Positions 62,668-63,837 of a stretch of 63,837 nucleotides of DNA are shown one piece after another. The stretch's first letter is position 1, and each line of letters begins with the position of its first letter. The position numbers and the translations under genes are program-made. The notes beneath the pieces were generated by a model. That model was not told where the DNA came from. It made no database searches and was given only the letters and a program-made list of their open reading frames with translations. The DNA is from an uncultured Oscillibacter sp. (GTDB taxonomy: Bacteria > Bacillota > Clostridia > Oscillospirales > Oscillospiraceae), in contig CABSFC010000004.1 in NCBI GenBank assembly GCA_902476875.1, forward strand, positions 1 to 63,837, read 5' to 3'.

Positions 62668-63501
62668 TTAAGCGTTCTTAACGTCTTCCAGAGCCTTCTC
62701 GGCGGCGGCCAGCGCCTCGGCCCACTGCTCTTCGTTGGGCTGGGAGGAGTGGTCGTGCTTGGGCTCGGCGAAGGTCGCGCCCTTGCCCTTGCAGGTGTCC
62801 AGCACGATGCAGCTGGGCACGCCCTTCTTGGCGTAGGCGTTCTGGATGGCGTTGTAGATGGCGGTCACGTCGTGGCCGTCGATCTCCTGGGTGTACAGGC
62901 CGAAGGACTCGGCCTTCTTGGCCAGGTCGCTGTGGGCCAGGATGTCGTCGGTGGGGCCGTCCAGCTGGTAGCCGTTCTTGTCGATGAAGAAGATCAGGTT
63001 GTCCAGCTTGTGGGCATAGGCGAAGTGGAAAGCCTCCCAGACCTGGCCCTCGTCGGCTTCGCCGTCGCCCACCACGCAGAACACGTGGTTGTCGCGGCCG
63101 TCGATCTTGTTGCCCAGCGCCGCGCCGGTGGCGGTGGAGGCGCCCTGACCCAGGGAGCCGGTGGTCAGGTCCACGCCGGGGGTCAGCTTACGGTCGGTAT
63201 GGCTGGGGAACTTGGTGTGGGGCTGGTTCAGCGTATATGCGTCCTCCATGGGATAGAATCCCATCAGGCCGAAGGTGGCGTAAGCCACGGGGCCCGCGTG
63301 GCCCTTGGACAGGACCAGCCAGTCGCGGTCCTCCCAGCGGGGATTCTTGGGGTCGAACTTCATGACCTCGCCGTACAGCACAGCCATCAGATCGGCCAGG
63401 TCCATGGAGCCGCCCACATGGCCGAAGCCCCGGGAGTGGATGACCTTCAGGGTCTCCAGCCGGATCTCGGCCGCCAGAACTTTGATTTTCTTTTCGTTCA
63501 T
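62668..63501 (-). CDS. Transketolase, N-terminal (TPP-binding) subunit
   Basis: The 277-residue protein binds thiamine diphosphate: SRGFGHVGGSMDLADLMAVL, LSKGHAGPVAYATFG, GSLGQGASTATGAALG and VVGDGEADEGQVWEAFHFA (the GDG-N motif with Mg ligands). Split transketolases of this kind are common in Clostridia and in archaea. GAAAGGAAGC precedes the ATG. It is the first gene of the pair. Confidence 0.94.
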   Translation of the reverse strand: MNEKKIKVLAAEIRLETLKVIHSRGFGHVGGSMDLADLMAVLYGEVMKFDPKNPRWEDRDWLVLSKGHAGPVAYATFGLMGFYPMEDAYTLNQPHTKFPSHTDRKLTPGVDLTTGSLGQGASTATGAALGNKIDGRDNHVFCVVGDGEADEGQVWEAFHFAYAHKLDNLIFFIDKNGYQLDGPTDDILAHSDLAKKAESFGLYTQEIDGHDVTAIYNAIQNAYAKKGVPSCIVLDTCKGKGATFAEPKHDHSSQPNEEQWAEALAAAEKALEDVKNA

Positions 63502-63837
63502 GGGTGTTGCTTCCTTTCCTTTTTTAATTGAGCGCCGGGCACTGGAAAAGAGCGGGGCGCTGAATCACAGAGTCACATACGTCCATCCGGACGGTTCCGC
63601 GGGCATTTTTGGCGTCTTTTTGCCCATGGAGGCTGAGTAATCGTTTTCAATCACGTCAAGAAATTTCCGCGCTTCCTTTCGGAAGGCGGACAGGTGACGC
63701 CTGAAGACGGCAGAAGGGGGGCGCTGCCGCCGGCCTGTGCCACTCATTATTTTAAACCAGAAACCGCCGCTTCGTCAATGACAGTTTGTATTTTAACAAA
63801 CCTTTGCGCCCCAGGAGCGCGGAGACGCTGGAATCCC
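63502..63837. other. Upstream region of the transketolase genes
   Basis: A short minus-strand frame (63565-63747; tail ARKFLDVIENDYSASMGKKT) has no ribosome binding site and I do not call it, though its tail looks protein-like and could be the end of a broken gene. No good promoter is evident. Confidence 0.35.

Noticed and set aside
61447..63531. 694-residue open frame antisense to the transketolase genes
   Set aside because: Same cause: composition of a reverse frame, and both transketolase halves are intact with good starts.
63565..63747. 60-residue minus-strand frame at the right edge
   Set aside because: No ribosome binding site; could be the end of a broken gene but not supportable as a CDS.

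Overview
The window (about 64 kb, mostly GC-rich) looks like a chromosome segment of a strictly anaerobic Gram-positive Clostridia member, most likely Oscillospiraceae (Oscillibacter/Flavonifractor/Dysosmobacter-like). Pointers are a NifJ-type pyruvate:ferredoxin oxidoreductase, an Isc/Suf-like IscS-NifU pair, several DegV proteins, an ECF riboflavin transporter under an FMN riboswitch, a split transketolase, a 4-hydroxybutyrate dehydrogenase-like enzyme, strong AGGAGG-type ribosome binding sites and tRNAs with encoded CCA. The genus is inference; no rRNA is present.

Layout. 1-11 kb is housekeeping and small-metabolism genes: class I aminotransferase, IscS-NifU, two YfcE-type phosphodiesterases, a frameshifted GNAT, a FAD/Rieske oxidoreductase, a TIGR01212-type radical SAM protein and a left-handed beta-helix transferase. 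They end in a large stand-alone SIR2-domain protein with a Mrr-N-like winged helix, a candidate defence gene. 11-16 kb is accessory: a decayed IS200/IS605-like element, tRNA-Ser, a five-tRNA cluster (Gly, Arg, His, Gln, Lys), a broken AT-rich gene and an IS110-family element.

16-31.4 kb is the most unusual part. Two paralogous radical SAM proteins (CNLHCTGC motif) each start a gene group with DegV fatty-acid-binding proteins. The groups also include a cardiolipin-synthase-like PLD enzyme, an MprF-type flippase-domain protein, an S-adenosylmethionine synthetase and two related TetR regulators. A MATE transporter and a uridine-kinase-like protein lie between the halves on the other strand. I infer a radical-SAM-based membrane-lipid modification locus, possibly for membrane-spanning or coupled fatty-acyl lipids; this is a hypothesis. 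A serine-recombinase remnant follows.

32-37 kb holds pyruvate:ferredoxin oxidoreductase with a divergent GntR regulator. Its promoter has consensus -35 and -10 boxes and two identical palindromes. 36.6-48.8 kb is a GntR-controlled catabolic operon: UlaG-like metallo-beta-lactamase-fold hydrolase, TRAP transporter (DctP, DctQ, DctM), VOC protein, 3-hydroxyacyl-CoA-dehydrogenase-type dehydrogenase, DhaK and DhaL, an RpiB-type isomerase, a cytoplasmic beta-propeller protein and an IlvD/EDD dehydratase. It reads as uptake and breakdown of an acidic sugar or sugar lactone, with a keto-sugar kinase/isomerase branch. A second, 5'-truncated IS200-like transposase and unrecognised DNA follow.

50-63.8 kb returns to core genes: SLOG/DUF1273 protein, FMN riboswitch plus RibU, DinB with a LexA-like box, 5-formyl-THF cyclo-ligase, an RsmH-like and a TrmH/SpoU-type RNA methyltransferase, a ThrE-MoxR-VWA operon bracketed by two duplicated HTH-membrane-protein units with the same palindromic upstream element, an iron alcohol dehydrogenase and the two halves of a transketolase. 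Very long antisense ORFs over the GC-rich genes were judged to be shadows.
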